Assembly (NCBI GenBank): GCA_026390435.1
Contig: JAPLFY010000036.1
Coordinates: 1 to 64,000 of the forward strand
DNA from: Pseudomonadota bacterium
Lineage (GTDB): Bacteria > Bdellovibrionota_B > Oligoflexia > Oligoflexales > CAIYRB01
Reading direction: 5' to 3'
DNA length: 64,000 bases
Shown here: piece by piece, positions 45,966 through 54,491 of the stretch
Layout of the letters: the number at the start of each line of letters is the position of its first letter
Position numbering within the stretch: position 1 is the first letter of the stretch
Notes under the pieces: model-generated
Seen by the model: the letters and a program-made list of their open reading frames with translations, nothing else
The model's database searches: none
What the model was told of the DNA's origin: nothing
Made by a program: the position numbers and the translations under genes

Positions 45966-46508
45966 TTATTTTTTACCGGCAGCCTTACCTACTTTGGTCG
46001 CAATATGCTCGTCTTCGTAGCGGACGCCTTTGCCATGATAGGGCTCTGGCGGTCTAAATCCGCGAATCTTAGCGGCTACCTGGCCGACCATCTCTTTATC
46101 GGCACCGCTAACGACGATTACCGTTTGCGCTTCAACCTTTAGCTCGATGCCCTCTGGTGCATCGTAAACTACCGGATGACTGAAGCCTAAACTGAGAGTC
46201 ACGCCTTTACCCTGAGCAGCGGCTCTATAACCGACTCCAACCAACTTCAATCGCCGGCTAAAGCCATCGGTCACACCGACCACCATGTTACTCACGAGCG
46301 TCCGAGTCAGACCGTGAAACCGACCAGCATCATCGCTTCCAGCCTTGGGCTCGAAAGTCATAGTCTGCCCGTCCACCTTGACGTCAATATCGCTGTGCAG
46401 CTCACGGCTCAGGTTGCCTTTTGGCCCCTTGACACTCAAGGTCTGTCCGCTGAGCTTAACTTCCACCCCTTTCGGGAGGTTTACTGGTCTTTTTCCGATC
46501 CTTGACAT
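45966..46508 (-). CDS. rplF: 50S ribosomal protein L6
   Basis: A 180-residue protein near the factor-binding site. MSRIGKRPVNLPKGVEV starts the protein; the GLTRTLVSNMVVGVTDGFS and GFRPPEPYHGKGVRYEDE blocks are diagnostic. The start is ATG 46508; an in-frame codon 18 bases earlier is not supported by homologues. It lies between rpsH and rplR. Confidence 0.97.
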   Translation of the reverse strand: MSRIGKRPVNLPKGVEVKLSGQTLSVKGPKGNLSRELHSDIDVKVDGQTMTFEPKAGSDDAGRFHGLTRTLVSNMVVGVTDGFSRRLKLVGVGYRAAAQGKGVTLSLGFSHPVVYDAPEGIELKVEAQTVIVVSGADKEMVGQVAAKIRGFRPPEPYHGKGVRYEDEHIATKVGKAAGKK

Positions 46509-46531
46509 ATCTCTTCCCGCCGTCAATTAGC

Positions 46532-46930
46532 TTAGTAGACTGAGCAAATATATTCCCCGCCAACACGGTCTGTACGCGCCTGGCGGTCAGTCAAGAGGCC
46601 CTTCGAAGTTGACACGACCCCGAATCCGAAACCATTTTTTACGAAGGGAATGCTCTCAGCGTTAACATAGTACCGACGGCCAGGACGGCTCTTACGGTCT
46701 AAGCCGGTTATGACAGCTTTACCATCATCCGCGTACTTCAGAGCAATCTTCAGCACACCTTGGCCGCCATCACGCACGCACTTGTACGCCCGAACATAAC
46801 CCTCTTCCTTGAGTAAGTGGGTAATCCCAATTTTCATCTTGGAAGCTGGAACCGACACTACCTCAAGCCCGGCACGCTGTGCATTGCGGATGCGGGTCAA
46901 AAGATCGGCGATTGGATCTGTGATGTTCAT
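46532..46930 (-). CDS. rpsH: 30S ribosomal protein S8
   Basis: A 132-residue early-assembly protein, often the translational repressor of the spc operon. DPIADLLTRIRNAQRAG at the start and GVVSTSKGLLTDRQARTDRVGGEYICSVY at the end are diagnostic; the latter is split here only for description. It lies between rpsN and rplF. Confidence 0.97.
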   Translation of the reverse strand: MNITDPIADLLTRIRNAQRAGLEVVSVPASKMKIGITHLLKEEGYVRAYKCVRDGGQGVLKIALKYADDGKAVITGLDRKSRPGRRYYVNAESIPFVKNGFGFGVVSTSKGLLTDRQARTDRVGGEYICSVY

Positions 46931-46972
46931 CGAACGGAAACTCCGAATTACGTAAGTATTCTCTAGTTATAA

Positions 46973-47242
46973 TTACCAGGAGGCCTTTGTAACACCCGGC
47001 AACAAGCCTTTTAGGGCAAACAGGCGGAAACAGATTCGGCAAATGCCAAACTTCCGGTAAACCGCCTTAGGACGACCACAGTTATTACAACGTGTATAAG
47101 CACGCGTCGAAAACTGCAAGCCGACTTTCACGTCGCGCCATTTCAGCTTCTTTTCCTTCATTACTTTGAGCAACGCTTCTTTACGCGCAAGCACCTTGCG
47201 GTTAACTTTGTTGCACTTCTCAATGGAGGCTAGCCTCGCCAT
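46973..47242 (-). CDS. rpsN: 30S ribosomal protein S14, zinc-binding but 89 residues long
   Basis: An 89-residue protein of the small-subunit head. Four cysteines at 52, 55, 68 and 71 (RCNNCGRPK and GICRIC) form a complete zinc ribbon, and the ending [14 protein letters not shown] is typical. Zinc-type S14 is usually about 61 residues; the longer forms of about 90-101 residues usually lack the cysteines. This protein joins the longer N-terminal half with an intact zinc site. It lies between rplE and rpsH. Confidence 0.95.
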   Translation of the reverse strand: MARLASIEKCNKVNRKVLARKEALLKVMKEKKLKWRDVKVGLQFSTRAYTRCNNCGRPKAVYRKFGICRICFRLFALKGLLPGVTKASW

Positions 47243-47267
47243 TCAAGACACTCCTGTCAAAACCCGT

Positions 47268-47816
47268 TCAGGCTTTCCTGAAGGGAAAATTGAATTTATC
47301 AAGCAAAGCCTTCGCTTCCACGTCGTTCTTTGCGTTTGTTACAAGTGTGATACCAAGGCCACGTACCCGATCGACCTTGTCATAGTCGATCTCCGGGAAA
47401 ATGATCTGTTCTTTAATACCTACGTTGTAATTCCCGCGGCCATCAAAAGCCTTCGAAGAAAAACCCCGAAAGTCACGGATACGTGGAACCGCGATGTTGA
47501 TAAAACGATCGAGGAACTCATACATCCTATCACCGCGCAGAGTCACTGCAGCGCCGATCGGCATACCTTGACGCAACTTAAAGGTCGCAATGCTCTTCTT
47601 AGCCTTCGTCATCACTGGTTTCTGTCCAGTAATAGCGATAAGGTCAGACACTGCACCCTCTAACGTCTTGATATTCTGAGTAGCGTCGCCTTGACCAATG
47701 TTGACAACGATCTTCTTCAGAACAGGTATACACATCGCGTTTTCCAGACCGAGCTCTTGCTTCAAGCTCGCTGCCTGGTCTTTATACCTAGATTTCAATG
47801 TAGGCTCGTACTTCAC
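47268..47816 (-). CDS. rplE: 50S ribosomal protein L5
   Basis: A 182-residue 5S rRNA-binding protein of the central protuberance. ISGQKP-type [20 protein letters not shown] and [20 protein letters not shown] (19-20 residues) are diagnostic. The start is set at GTG 47816, with AGAGG six bases upstream; another GTG at 47834 would add six residues. In nearly all bacteria rplX (L24) lies just upstream. Here rplN ends at 47871, so the gap is too short for any L24 gene. Confidence 0.93.
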   Translation of the reverse strand: MKYEPTLKSRYKDQAASLKQELGLENAMCIPVLKKIVVNIGQGDATQNIKTLEGAVSDLIAITGQKPVMTKAKKSIATFKLRQGMPIGAAVTLRGDRMYEFLDRFINIAVPRIRDFRGFSSKAFDGRGNYNVGIKEQIIFPEIDYDKVDRVRGLGITLVTNAKNDVEAKALLDKFNFPFRKA

Positions 47817-47870
47817 CTTAAACCTCTCGTACACTCTCTATCGGAGACTATGCTCTTGTTTCTTATATTC

Positions 47871-48242
47871 CTAGAGAACTTCAGGCGCTAGGGATGCAAT
47901 ACGACCGTAGCCCTTGACCCTAACCTCGCGAGCCACCGGGCCGAATATTCGAGTCCCAACCGGTTCGTTATCCTTGCCTTTGATAAGAACACATGCATTC
48001 TCATCAAAACGGATCGTTGACCCATCGTCACGCTGTATTTCTTTTTTGGTGCGGACAACCACTGCCTTGTGGACTGTGCCCTTCTTCACCTTGCTATTGG
48101 GCAAAGCCTCTTTGATCGATACAACAATGATGTCGCCTACTGAGGCGTAGCGCCTCTTACTCCCGCCGATGACCTTGAAGCACTTCACGCGCTTCGCGCC
48201 GGAGTTATCTGCACTCTGCAGAACTGTTTCCATCTGAATCAT
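47871..48242 (-). CDS. rplN: 50S ribosomal protein L14
   Basis: A 123-residue protein at the subunit interface. [19 protein letters not shown] and [17 protein letters not shown] are diagnostic, and the ending IASLAPEVL is normal, so it is not fused to L24. It lies between rpsQ and rplE. The expected rplX gene is absent from the gap that follows. Confidence 0.97.
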   Translation of the reverse strand: MIQMETVLQSADNSGAKRVKCFKVIGGSKRRYASVGDIIVVSIKEALPNSKVKKGTVHKAVVVRTKKEIQRDDGSTIRFDENACVLIKGKDNEPVGTRIFGPVAREVRVKGYGRIASLAPEVL

Positions 48243-48282
48243 GACTGTCTATTCCCCAATAGCCGAGGGTCACCCAGGCTGA

Positions 48283-48555
48283 TTATTCTTCACCCTTTTT
48301 CACTACCTGTAGCAAGGCGAACTTCTTACGAGCACTCAAAGGGCGCGTCTGAGTGATCAAGACTATGTCACCAGCCCTCGATTCGTTCTGCTCGTCATGG
48401 AACATCAACTTTGTCCGCCTGCGCTGATACTTACCGTAGCTGGCATGCTTGACTAAGTGTTCAAGGGTACCCACTCGAGACTTGTTCATTTTGTCGCTGG
48501 TAACGACAACGCGAACCTGCCTAGTTGTCTTCTCTTTGTGATCTTTTTCGCTCAC
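48283..48555 (-). CDS. rpsQ: 30S ribosomal protein S17
   Basis: A 90-residue OB-fold protein of the small-subunit body. The RVVVTSDKMNKSRVGTLEHLV and GDIVLITQTRPLSARKKFAL patterns are typical (first one slightly above usual spacing). It lies between rpmC and rplN. Confidence 0.95.
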   Translation of the reverse strand: MSEKDHKEKTTRQVRVVVTSDKMNKSRVGTLEHLVKHASYGKYQRRRTKLMFHDEQNESRAGDIVLITQTRPLSARKKFALLQVVKKGEE

Positions 48556-48568
48556 GTTCGCCTACCTG

Positions 48569-48835
48569 TTACTTTTTTGTGGTCACTGATTTTTTTGAGG
48601 CAGCTCGGGCACCACCTGCAACTACAACTACTCCAAGTGAGGCCGCATGTTGCATAGTTAAAACCCGCGCCAAAGACCTGCGCAAACCACGGATCTTGCC
48701 CGTGTGCTTGCTTGGGCCAGAATAAATATCCATGCGTATCTCGTGGAGCTGACGCCGGATATCATTCTCTGTCTCGCGTAGCTTGGCCGCGTCGAAACTC
48801 TTCAGCTCTTCAATTTTCAGTTTCTGTGGTTCCAT
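48569..48835 (-). CDS. rpmC: 50S ribosomal protein L29
   Basis: An 88-residue two-helix protein near the exit tunnel where nascent-chain factors dock. The L29 signature block is KHTGKIRGLRRSLARVLT. The protein is about 20 residues longer than most homologues because of a Val/Ala-rich then Lys-rich C-terminal extension. It lies between rplP and rpsQ. Confidence 0.93.
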   Translation of the reverse strand: MEPQKLKIEELKSFDAAKLRETENDIRRQLHEIRMDIYSGPSKHTGKIRGLRRSLARVLTMQHAASLGVVVVAGGARAASKKSVTTKK

Positions 48836-48875
48836 GATTCACCTAAATCTCGTTTATCTGCTCGCTATTAGACTC

Positions 48876-49298
48876 TCAGGCCCAAGGGTCGAGTCCACGG
48901 ACAATCAACTTAGTTCTCAGGGGCAATTTCGAGGCGGCCAACGACAAAGCCTCCGTGGCAGTCGCCACATCCACGCCCTTCATTTCATAAATGATCCGGC
49001 CCGCGCGAATCCGAGCCTCGTAACGCTCAACACTACCTTTACCGCCACCCATCCGTACCTCTGCAGGCTTCTTGGACACCGGGAAATGCGGGAACACTTT
49101 GATCCAAACCTGACCGCCCCTCTTTATGTGGCGCGTCATCGCAATTCGTCCAGCTTCAATCTGTCGAGCAGTCATCCGGCCATTTTCCGTGGCCATGATC
49201 CCATAGTCGCCGAATGCTAATTCGGCACCTTTTTGAGCGTGACCTTTAACGCGGCCCTTCTGGGACTTACGGTATTTCATTTTCTTTGGCGCGAGCAT
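48876..49298 (-). CDS. rplP: 50S ribosomal protein L16
   Basis: A 140-residue protein near the A-site tRNA elbow. MLAPKKMKYRKSQKGR and HFPVSKKPAEVRMGGGKGSV are diagnostic. Length is typical. It lies between rpsC and rpmC. Confidence 0.97.
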   Translation of the reverse strand: MLAPKKMKYRKSQKGRVKGHAQKGAELAFGDYGIMATENGRMTARQIEAGRIAMTRHIKRGGQVWIKVFPHFPVSKKPAEVRMGGGKGSVERYEARIRAGRIIYEMKGVDVATATEALSLAASKLPLRTKLIVRGLDPWA

Positions 49299-49317
49299 CT
49301 CTAACTATCTCCTTAGA

Positions 49318-49965
49318 TCACTGAACCGTATCGAAAACCTCGCCACGGAACACCCAAACTTTTACGCCGATAAGACCGAATTGGGTCAATGCTTCAGCGG
49401 TCGAATAGTCAATGTCTGCACGAATTGTGTGTAGAGGCACGCGGCCTTCCATATAACGCTCGGTACGAGACATATCTGCGCCGCCAAGGCGACCCGAACA
49501 TTGAATCTTGATTCCTTTTGCACCAGCCTTGGTCGCTGAAGCAATGGTCTTTTTCATGGCCCGGCGAAAGGAAACCCGACGCTCTAGCTGCTGGCGTACG
49601 CTATCAGCTAATAAACGAGCTTCAAGGTCTGGCTTTTTAACCTCGAAAACATTTAAAACCGGTTCACCAGACGAGATCTTACAGATCTTGGTTATCTCAG
49701 CCTTAAGTGACTCGGCACCTGCGCCCTTCTTACCGATGATAATACCGGGACGGCTTGAATGTATGTTTATCGTCAGATTTTTAGCTGCGCGCTCGATCTC
49801 AACCCGGGCGATACCGGCAGAGTCAAACTTCTTGTTGATAAACCTGCGGATGCGGATGTCTTCCATAAGATTGGAAGGGTAATCACGCTTGCCCGCAAAC
49901 CAACGAGACGACCACGTGCGCGTAGTACCTAGACGGAAACCGATTGGATTTACTTTCTGTCCCAA
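49318..49965 (-). CDS. rpsC: 30S ribosomal protein S3
   Basis: A 215-residue protein at the mRNA entry channel. MGQKVNPIGFRLGTTRTW starts it. The KH domain has IIGKKGAGAESLKAEI, and the C-domain has CSGRLGGADMSRTERYMEG. It lies between rplV and rplP. Confidence 0.97.
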   Translation of the reverse strand: MGQKVNPIGFRLGTTRTWSSRWFAGKRDYPSNLMEDIRIRRFINKKFDSAGIARVEIERAAKNLTINIHSSRPGIIIGKKGAGAESLKAEITKICKISSGEPVLNVFEVKKPDLEARLLADSVRQQLERRVSFRRAMKKTIASATKAGAKGIKIQCSGRLGGADMSRTERYMEGRVPLHTIRADIDYSTAEALTQFGLIGVKVWVFRGEVFDTVQ

Positions 49966-49990
49966 AGCCTCACCTTTCCATTACGTGAGA

Positions 49991-50329
49991 TCAAATCTCT
50001 GCCAGCTTGATGGTCACGTGCGACGTACGTTTCAGGATACCAGTAGCGCGACCTTGCGCCCGCGGTAACCACCGCTTCATTGACTCACCACCGTTAACAA
50101 ACCCCTCAGACACGATCAGTCGATCGACATCCACAGTAGATTTGTTGGTTGCATTGGCAACGGCAGACTGAATCATTTTATAAACAACCGGAGCCGCCCG
50201 CTTGTTGGTGACTTTTAGCAAATCAAGAGCATATTGCACAGGCTTGCCTCTAACCAAGTCAACCACTAGCCGCACTTTTCTCGGTGTGATTCTAAGATTC
50301 CGTAATACTACTCTCGAAGCCTCTGCCAT
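49991..50329 (-). CDS. rplV: 50S ribosomal protein L22
   Basis: A 112-residue protein whose hairpin lines the peptide exit tunnel. ITPRKVRLVVDLVRGKPV and RWLPRAQGRATGILKRTSH are diagnostic; the latter is the tunnel hairpin. It lies between rpsS and rpsC. Confidence 0.97.
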   Translation of the reverse strand: MAEASRVVLRNLRITPRKVRLVVDLVRGKPVQYALDLLKVTNKRAAPVVYKMIQSAVANATNKSTVDVDRLIVSEGFVNGGESMKRWLPRAQGRATGILKRTSHVTIKLAEI

Positions 50330-50361
50330 GGCCCTAATTCCTCTCTAACTTAAGCTAATGC

Positions 50362-50640
50362 CTATGCCCCGGCCTTCTTGACCTTACGGTCGCCCGAATG
50401 ACCCATAAAAGTCCTCGTTGGCGAAAACTCACCGAGTTTATGACCGACCATGTTCTCCGTGACGTAGACGGGGACGAACTTCTTGCCATTATGAACAGCA
50501 AAGGTCAAGCCGACAAAATCAGGAATGATCGTTGAGCGACGCGACCAAGTTTTAATTGGCTTCTTGTCCTGGCGTGCCTGCTCAGCTTTTTTGAGCAGAT
50601 ACTGGTCTAAGAATGGACCTTTTTTAATTGAACGAGCCAA
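50362..50640 (-). CDS. rpsS: 30S ribosomal protein S19
   Basis: A 92-residue protein of the small-subunit head. [32 protein letters not shown] and [18 protein letters not shown] are diagnostic. It lies between rplB and rplV. Confidence 0.97.
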   Translation of the reverse strand: MARSIKKGPFLDQYLLKKAEQARQDKKPIKTWSRRSTIIPDFVGLTFAVHNGKKFVPVYVTENMVGHKLGEFSPTRTFMGHSGDRKVKKAGA

Positions 50641-50667
50641 GGATGACCTCCAGTGAAACTGCTATCT

Positions 50668-51504
50668 TCAACCGCCAGTCTTCTTCTGACGACGGCGAAC
50701 AATATCTTTATCAGTACGTTTATTTTTGCGCGTCTTGTAGCCTTTAGTCGGAACAGCCCAAGGTGACACTGGATGACGACCGCCAGATGTCTTACCCTCG
50801 CCACCACCATGTGGGTGATCGATAGGGTTCATAGCCACACCACGAGTAGTAGGGCGTATGCCCATATGGCGCGCACGACCAGCTTTACCGATACTTACGT
50901 TTGCATGATCGAGATTACTCACGGCACCAACAGTTGCCATACAGGTTTCTTGAACCCGCCGCATCTCACCACTAGGCATCTTCAATTGAGCCCAACCCTC
51001 CACTCTGCCTACTAGCTGGCAGCTAGCACCCGCGGAGCGAACCATTTGTGCGCCGCGCCCTGGTTTAAGCTCGATATTATGGATGTCAGTACCGAAAGGA
51101 ATGGACTTCAAGGGCATCGCGTTGCCAACTTTTACGTCAGCTTTCTCAGAGGCGATGACCTCCATGCCTTTCTTCAACTTATCTGGAGCGAGGATGTAAC
51201 GGCGCTCACCATCTTTGTACAAGACGCGAGCAATGAAGGCCGTACGGTTAGGATCATACTCTACTGACTCAACAACACCGACTATGTCGAGTTTGTTCCG
51301 CTTCCAGTCTATAATCCGGTACTTGGCCCTCTCGCCGCCACCTTGGTGGCGAGTAGTTATGCGACCATGATTATTCCTGCCAGCATGATTCTTCTTCTTA
51401 TCAAGCAAAGAAGAGAGCGGACTGACTTTATCGAGCTCGCTGTAATCAACCACGGACATACCGCGACGACCGGGCGATGTTGGATTGTACTGCTTAATAG
51501 CCAT
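50668..51504 (-). CDS. rplB: 50S ribosomal protein L2
   Basis: A 278-residue protein needed for subunit association and peptidyl transfer. [18 protein letters not shown], the [18 protein letters not shown] block and the C-terminal [17 protein letters not shown], with the conserved functional His, are clear. It lies between rplW and rpsS. Confidence 0.98.
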   Translation of the reverse strand: MAIKQYNPTSPGRRGMSVVDYSELDKVSPLSSLLDKKKNHAGRNNHGRITTRHQGGGERAKYRIIDWKRNKLDIVGVVESVEYDPNRTAFIARVLYKDGERRYILAPDKLKKGMEVIASEKADVKVGNAMPLKSIPFGTDIHNIELKPGRGAQMVRSAGASCQLVGRVEGWAQLKMPSGEMRRVQETCMATVGAVSNLDHANVSIGKAGRARHMGIRPTTRGVAMNPIDHPHGGGEGKTSGGRHPVSPWAVPTKGYKTRKNKRTDKDIVRRRQKKTGG

Positions 51505-51546
51505 TGATGGATAAACCCCTTAAAAAACCTGAGCTCTGCTTAGACG

Positions 51547-51834
51547 TTACAGCGCCTCAAACACACCAATCTTCGAACCAGCTTCCACGGTGACCACGGC
51601 CTTCTTGGTGTTGGCCCGCTTGGACTCTTGATTGCCACGGCGCTTCACTTTGCCGCGAGTTACAAGGGTCTTGACAGCAGTCACTTTCACATTAAACAGA
51701 CTTTCGACTGCTTTACGCACATCCTGCTTGGTCGCCTTGGGGGCGACTTTGAAGGAATACTTATTACTCTTTTCGCGTTCCTTGTCGCTCTTCTCGGAGA
51801 GCAAAGGCTTCACCAATACTTCATAAGGATTCAC
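51547..51834 (-). CDS. rplW: 50S ribosomal protein L23
   Basis: A 95-residue protein at the tunnel exit, the docking site of trigger factor and SRP. VLVKPLLSEKSDKEREKSN and VKVTAVKTLVTRGKVKRRG match the family. Its start overlaps the end of rplD by 14 bases, suggesting coupled translation. Confidence 0.96.
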   Translation of the reverse strand: MNPYEVLVKPLLSEKSDKEREKSNKYSFKVAPKATKQDVRKAVESLFNVKVTAVKTLVTRGKVKRRGNQESKRANTKKAVVTVEAGSKIGVFEAL

Positions 51835-52459
51835 GTTTCTTCTCCTCGAACCGTTGCTGCAAGGTAGTTAATGCAGTCTCACTGATGATGAGATTCTCAA
51901 ACCGAAGCACATTTTCGGCGTTCAATTCCGCTGGCAACAGAGCTGTAGCACCATGGATGTTCCGCGCAGATTTGTACAAAACATCATCTTTACGCTCATC
52001 AGCCAAGAGCGCCTTTGCAGTCTTAAGACTACCCATGACCTTCAGCACGTGTTTGGTACTATATTTTGCAATGGCAAAATCATCTACCACGAACAAGCGA
52101 CCATTACGGGCTTTGTCTGACAAAGCAATTCTCAATGCCAATTGGCGTGCTTTTTTAGTGGTGTACTGCCGATAATCACGAGGCTGAGGACCGTGAGACT
52201 CACCGCCGCCGGGCATATGAGGGTTACGAGTCGATCCTTGGCGAGCACCGCCGGTTCCTTTTTGTTTGAAAGGCTTTTTGCCCCCGCCAGATACCATAGC
52301 CTTTGTCTTCGTCGCATGCGTGCCCTGACGACGATTCGCTTGGTATGCCTTAACGACTGAGTGAAGAACTCCGCCGTTCATCTCTACGTCGTATATTTCG
52401 TCTGGCACCTGAATCTTTTTCAGTGCTTTGCCATCTATATTATAAACTTGCAATTCCAT
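51821..52459 (-). CDS. rplD: 50S ribosomal protein L4
   Basis: A 212-residue protein whose extended loop lines the exit tunnel. VVKAYQANRRQGTHATKTK and PFKQKGTGGARQGSTRNPH are diagnostic of that loop. In Escherichia coli L4 also represses the S10 operon; no equivalent leader is recognised here. It overlaps rplW. Confidence 0.97.
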   Translation of the reverse strand: MELQVYNIDGKALKKIQVPDEIYDVEMNGGVLHSVVKAYQANRRQGTHATKTKAMVSGGGKKPFKQKGTGGARQGSTRNPHMPGGGESHGPQPRDYRQYTTKKARQLALRIALSDKARNGRLFVVDDFAIAKYSTKHVLKVMGSLKTAKALLADERKDDVLYKSARNIHGATALLPAELNAENVLRFENLIISETALTTLQQRFEEKKRESL

Positions 52460-52478
52460 AACCGTTACGTCCCCCGTA

Positions 52479-53147
52479 TTACTTCTTCGACGCGTCTTTT
52501 TTCGCGGTCTTCAATTTGACCGAGGGCTTCACAATCAAGAAGCCGTCCCGATGTCCGGGAACCGATCCCCTCACCGCTACCACGTTATTCGCTTGATCGA
52601 CGTCCAAGACCTGGAGGTTCTGGATGGTAGTTTGCGTATTACCCTCCTGACCAGGCTGAGGACGATTTTTGAATACACGGCCAGGCGTAGCTCGCATGCC
52701 CAAAGAACCTGGACTGCGATGAAAACGCGAACCGTGCGACATCCGACCAACAGCTGAATTCCAGCGTTTGTGAGCACCGGAAAATCCGCAACCCTTGCTA
52801 ATCCCGGTAATGTCTACGGCGTTGACGCCTTCAAAAAACTTACCGATTTCGACGTCCGCGCCAACACTAAGATCACCAGTGCTCTCTACGCGAAATTCCT
52901 TAAAGCGAGAGAAGTTCTCTTGAATACTCGCTTTGCGGAGGCGACTAGTGTCGGCTTTGTTAAGGTGCTTTTCGCGCTTAGCGAAGTAGCCCAACTGGTA
53001 TCCGACGTATCCATCGCGCTCTTCGGACAAAATCTTGGTCACCTTCTGGGTTTCCAACTGCAGTAGGGTTACCGCGGTCATCTGCCCTTCGGCGTCCACC
53101 ATTCGGGTCATCCCGATCTTTTTGGCAATGAGTCCGGCTGTTGTCAT
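52479..53147 (-). CDS. rplC: 50S ribosomal protein L3
   Basis: A 222-residue early-assembly protein whose loop reaches the peptidyl-transferase centre. IAKKIGMTRMVDAEG at the start and SHGSRFHRSPGSLGMRATPG followed by GQEGNTQTTIQNL are diagnostic. It lies 89 bases after rpsJ. Confidence 0.97.
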   Translation of the reverse strand: MTTAGLIAKKIGMTRMVDAEGQMTAVTLLQLETQKVTKILSEERDGYVGYQLGYFAKREKHLNKADTSRLRKASIQENFSRFKEFRVESTGDLSVGADVEIGKFFEGVNAVDITGISKGCGFSGAHKRWNSAVGRMSHGSRFHRSPGSLGMRATPGRVFKNRPQPGQEGNTQTTIQNLQVLDVDQANNVVAVRGSVPGHRDGFLIVKPSVKLKTAKKDASKK

Positions 53148-53236
53148 TCCTTCAACCTGTCATTTCGTTCAATCGAGAGGCCGCTATCGGCACCCTCGGG
53201 GTTAATCACTAAGCTCTAGCTACGCACCTTCGACTT

Positions 53237-53548
53237 TTAGTAGAGCTTGATCTCGACGTCGACACCAGAAGCAAGGTCAAGCTTCATCAGGGCATCAATC
53301 GTCTGCTGCTTTGGCTCTAAGATGTCAATCACTCGCTTGTGCGTCCGCACCTCGAACTGCTCGCGCGACTTTTTATCAACGTGCGGGCTACGAAGAACTG
53401 TGAATCTATTGATTCCAGTAGGAAGCGGGATCGGGCCAGCAACACGGGCACCGGTTCTCTTGGCGCGCTCCACTATGTCTGCTGCCGACTGGTCGAGTAG
53501 GCGGTAATCATAGCCTCTTAGGCGGATACGAATCTTCTGGCTTTCCAT
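53237..53548 (-). CDS. rpsJ: 30S ribosomal protein S10
   Basis: A 103-residue protein of the small-subunit head that also binds NusB in antitermination. [19 protein letters not shown] and [20 protein letters not shown] match the family. It is the first gene of the cluster; rpsL, rpsG, fusA and tuf do not precede it here. A 166-base gap to the divergent lipoprotein gene should hold the operon promoter, though I see no clear -35/-10 pair. Confidence 0.97.
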   Translation of the reverse strand: MESQKIRIRLRGYDYRLLDQSAADIVERAKRTGARVAGPIPLPTGINRFTVLRSPHVDKKSREQFEVRTHKRVIDILEPKQQTIDALMKLDLASGVDVEIKLY

Positions 53549-53714
53549 AGGTTCCCTGTTCCCACTTAGTTAGCGGAAAAAGCACTCTTACTATTACTCT
53601 AGATTCTTAGGTGGCAGGCTATGAGGGAAGCTAATATACTGAAATGCGCTTTTTGAAGCGTTTCGGCATAGGCTTGCTCGTCGCAGGCTTACCTGAGGAG
53701 TGTGCTTTTAAAAC

Positions 53715-54482
53715 ATGAGCGGGTTGGTGTCAATGGTAATTAGGAACAAACTTACTGCTGCTTCATGTTCGCTAGTATTTGCGCTTTGCATACCCGGCTG
53801 TGTTAGCCAGGAAATCAGGGAATACATCGTGAATACCGAGACTTTTGATGCCGGGCCCGTAATTAACGCAAGACACCGCTTTGTGCTGGTAGGTGCGGGT
53901 GGCACAAGGTTTGTTGTATTAGGTTCGAGTGACTCTGATGGGCCTTATATTGGCGAGGCTCTTCTTACCGACAGGAGTCGAAATCAGGCGGAATTCTTGT
54001 CTACGGACAGCAGCAGACTTGGTGAGAAGGTTTACACCATCATTAGTGAGTCGTTTGCTGGCTCCGAGATCGGAAGTGGTCGTAGGCGACGAAGTTGGAC
54101 CGGCACACTTCTAAGGGGATATAGTCGTGCAGTTCCCGAACCACTGATTCCGCAGATTCAGGTACAAATCGTGCGCCTTCTGCTCACTAAGGATACTTTC
54201 GCTAAGGATTCGGGCTGCAGTTTGTTCGTTTTTGGCAACTCACAGGCCCTTTTTGGTCTTGAGTTCGCCGAGCCAGGCATCGAGCGGATTCTGCAAATTA
54301 CAAGTATCGATGGGGTCAATACCAATCAGCAAAGAGACAAGCTAATAGCAGGATCATGCCTCCGGTATGATGCACCCTATGGCTCACTTGCCGTCGGGTC
54401 ATCCTATAGGGGGCACCTACTGCTAAGCGGGAAGAAAACCCAAATTAGTTGGCGAGTTATAGATAGCCTGACGCAGATCTAG
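53715..54482 (+). CDS. Hypothetical lipoprotein
   Basis: A 255-residue protein. The N-terminal hydrophobic stretch ends in CIPGC, a lipobox that would lipidate Cys29, so it is probably an envelope lipoprotein. The mature part is beta-rich, with VINARHRFVLVGAGGTRFVVL and ending in KKTQISWRVID; an Arg-rich GRRRRSW patch lies near residue 121. No known family is recognised. The chosen ATG 53715 has GAGGAG 14 bases upstream, which is far; an ATG at 53733 in the same frame is possible. It is divergent from the S10 operon and convergent with the SurA-like gene. Confidence 0.55.
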   Translation: MSGLVSMVIRNKLTAASCSLVFALCIPGCVSQEIREYIVNTETFDAGPVINARHRFVLVGAGGTRFVVLGSSDSDGPYIGEALLTDRSRNQAEFLSTDSSRLGEKVYTIISESFAGSEIGSGRRRRSWTGTLLRGYSRAVPEPLIPQIQVQIVRLLLTKDTFAKDSGCSLFVFGNSQALFGLEFAEPGIERILQITSIDGVNTNQQRDKLIAGSCLRYDAPYGSLAVGSSYRGHLLLSGKKTQISWRVIDSLTQI

Positions 54483-54491
54483 TGAATTTCG

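Noticed and set aside
47691-47891. Plus-strand open frame across the rplN-rplE junction as a hidden L24
   Set aside because: Its translation has no L24/KOW pattern (no Gly-Lys-Gly rich core) and it lies opposite rplE.
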